From: Caldithrix sp964468415
GTDB taxonomy: Bacteria > Calditrichota > Calditrichia > Calditrichales > Calditrichaceae
NCBI GenBank assembly: GCA_964468415.1
Contig: CAYXUS010000290.1
Coordinates: 1-25,247 of the forward strand
DNA: 25,247 nt
Direction of reading: 5' to 3'
This document shows positions 25,167 through 25,247 of the stretch, one piece after another (positions within the stretch are counted from its first letter, which is position 1; each line of letters starts with the position of its first letter). The position numbers and the translations under genes are program-made. The notes under the pieces were generated by a model. The model saw only the letters and a list, made by a program, of their open reading frames with translations, was not told where the DNA came from and did not search any database.

Positions 25167-25195
25167 TTGACTCGGCTAAAATTAGTTTTTAAATT
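25167..25195 (+). promoter_or_regulatory. Sigma-70-type promoter for the tRNA
   Basis: TTGACT (25167-25172), a 17-base spacer and TAAATT (25190-25195) form a good -35/-10 pair in A/T-rich sequence. The predicted start, near 25202, lies about 20 bases before the tRNA, as is usual for stable RNA genes. Confidence 0.55.
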
Positions 25196-25222
25196 TGGAA
25201 TCTCGTTATTGAAATATTCGAT

Positions 25223-25247
25223 TGCGGGATCGTCTAGCGGTAGGACG
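25223..25247 (+). tRNA. tRNA 5' end, probably tRNA-Gln (cut by window edge)
   Basis: The last 25 bases, TGCGGGA TC GTCT AGCGGTA GGAC G, have the layout of a tRNA: a 7-base acceptor strand, then TC, then a D arm with GTCT/GGAC stem and AGCGGTA loop. The same TCGTCTAGCGGTAGGAC layout is typical of bacterial tRNA-Gln and tRNA-Glu. A T at position 1 favours Gln, but the anticodon lies outside the window. Confidence 0.75.

Overview
The window looks like chromosomal DNA of a thermophilic or anaerobic bacterium of the FCB superphylum, most likely Calditrichota or a near relative. This is an inference from three things: a very large secreted protein with an 'NYPNPFN' type-A sorting tail of the type IX secretion style, a Pyrococcus-type group 3b [NiFe] hydrogenase, and long envelope-facing sensor proteins. 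I see no phage, transposon, IS element or CRISPR array. Gene density is high and no gap without a gene exceeds 300 bases.

Layout. (1) 1-1330: the 5' end of an AtuA-family (DUF1446) gene on the minus strand, divergent from a degenerate short-chain dehydrogenase, which ends in a hairpin terminator. (2) 1341-3186, minus: a membrane histidine kinase with a RegB-like GGxxNP motif, translationally coupled to a stand-alone protein made of two aspartokinase-type ACT domains. (3) 3324-8277, minus: a complete group 3b NAD(P)-linked hydrogenase operon, hydB-hydG-hydD-hydA, then the hydrogenase maturation protease and a single-domain response regulator. It starts at a sigma-54-like promoter and ends in a clear terminator. 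(4) 8451-19691, minus: a Ser/Thr kinase with C-terminal PEGA repeats, a TPR membrane protein, a 1728-residue exported beta-helix/ASH-repeat protein and a hybrid histidine kinase, all in one direction, ended by a strong terminator. (5) 19856-21586, minus: a small zinc-ribbon membrane protein and a Cys/Met-metabolism PLP enzyme. (6) 21739-25147, plus: a membrane-anchored penicillin-acylase-family Ntn hydrolase overlapping an ApbE lipoprotein. (7) From 25223: the first bases of a tRNA, probably tRNA-Gln, behind its own promoter.

How the parts may work together. The hydrogenase operon is self-contained: electron input/output modules (HydB, HydG), the catalytic dimer (HydD, HydA) and the protease that trims HydA. 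A response regulator is translationally coupled to its end, and the kinase operon immediately beyond the terminator carries a possible quinone-sensing motif. Together they suggest a redox-responsive two-component link to hydrogen metabolism. The 8.5-19.7 kb block looks like an envelope sensory module joining a Ser/Thr kinase, a surface protein and a hybrid histidine kinase. Both proposals are inferences from context.
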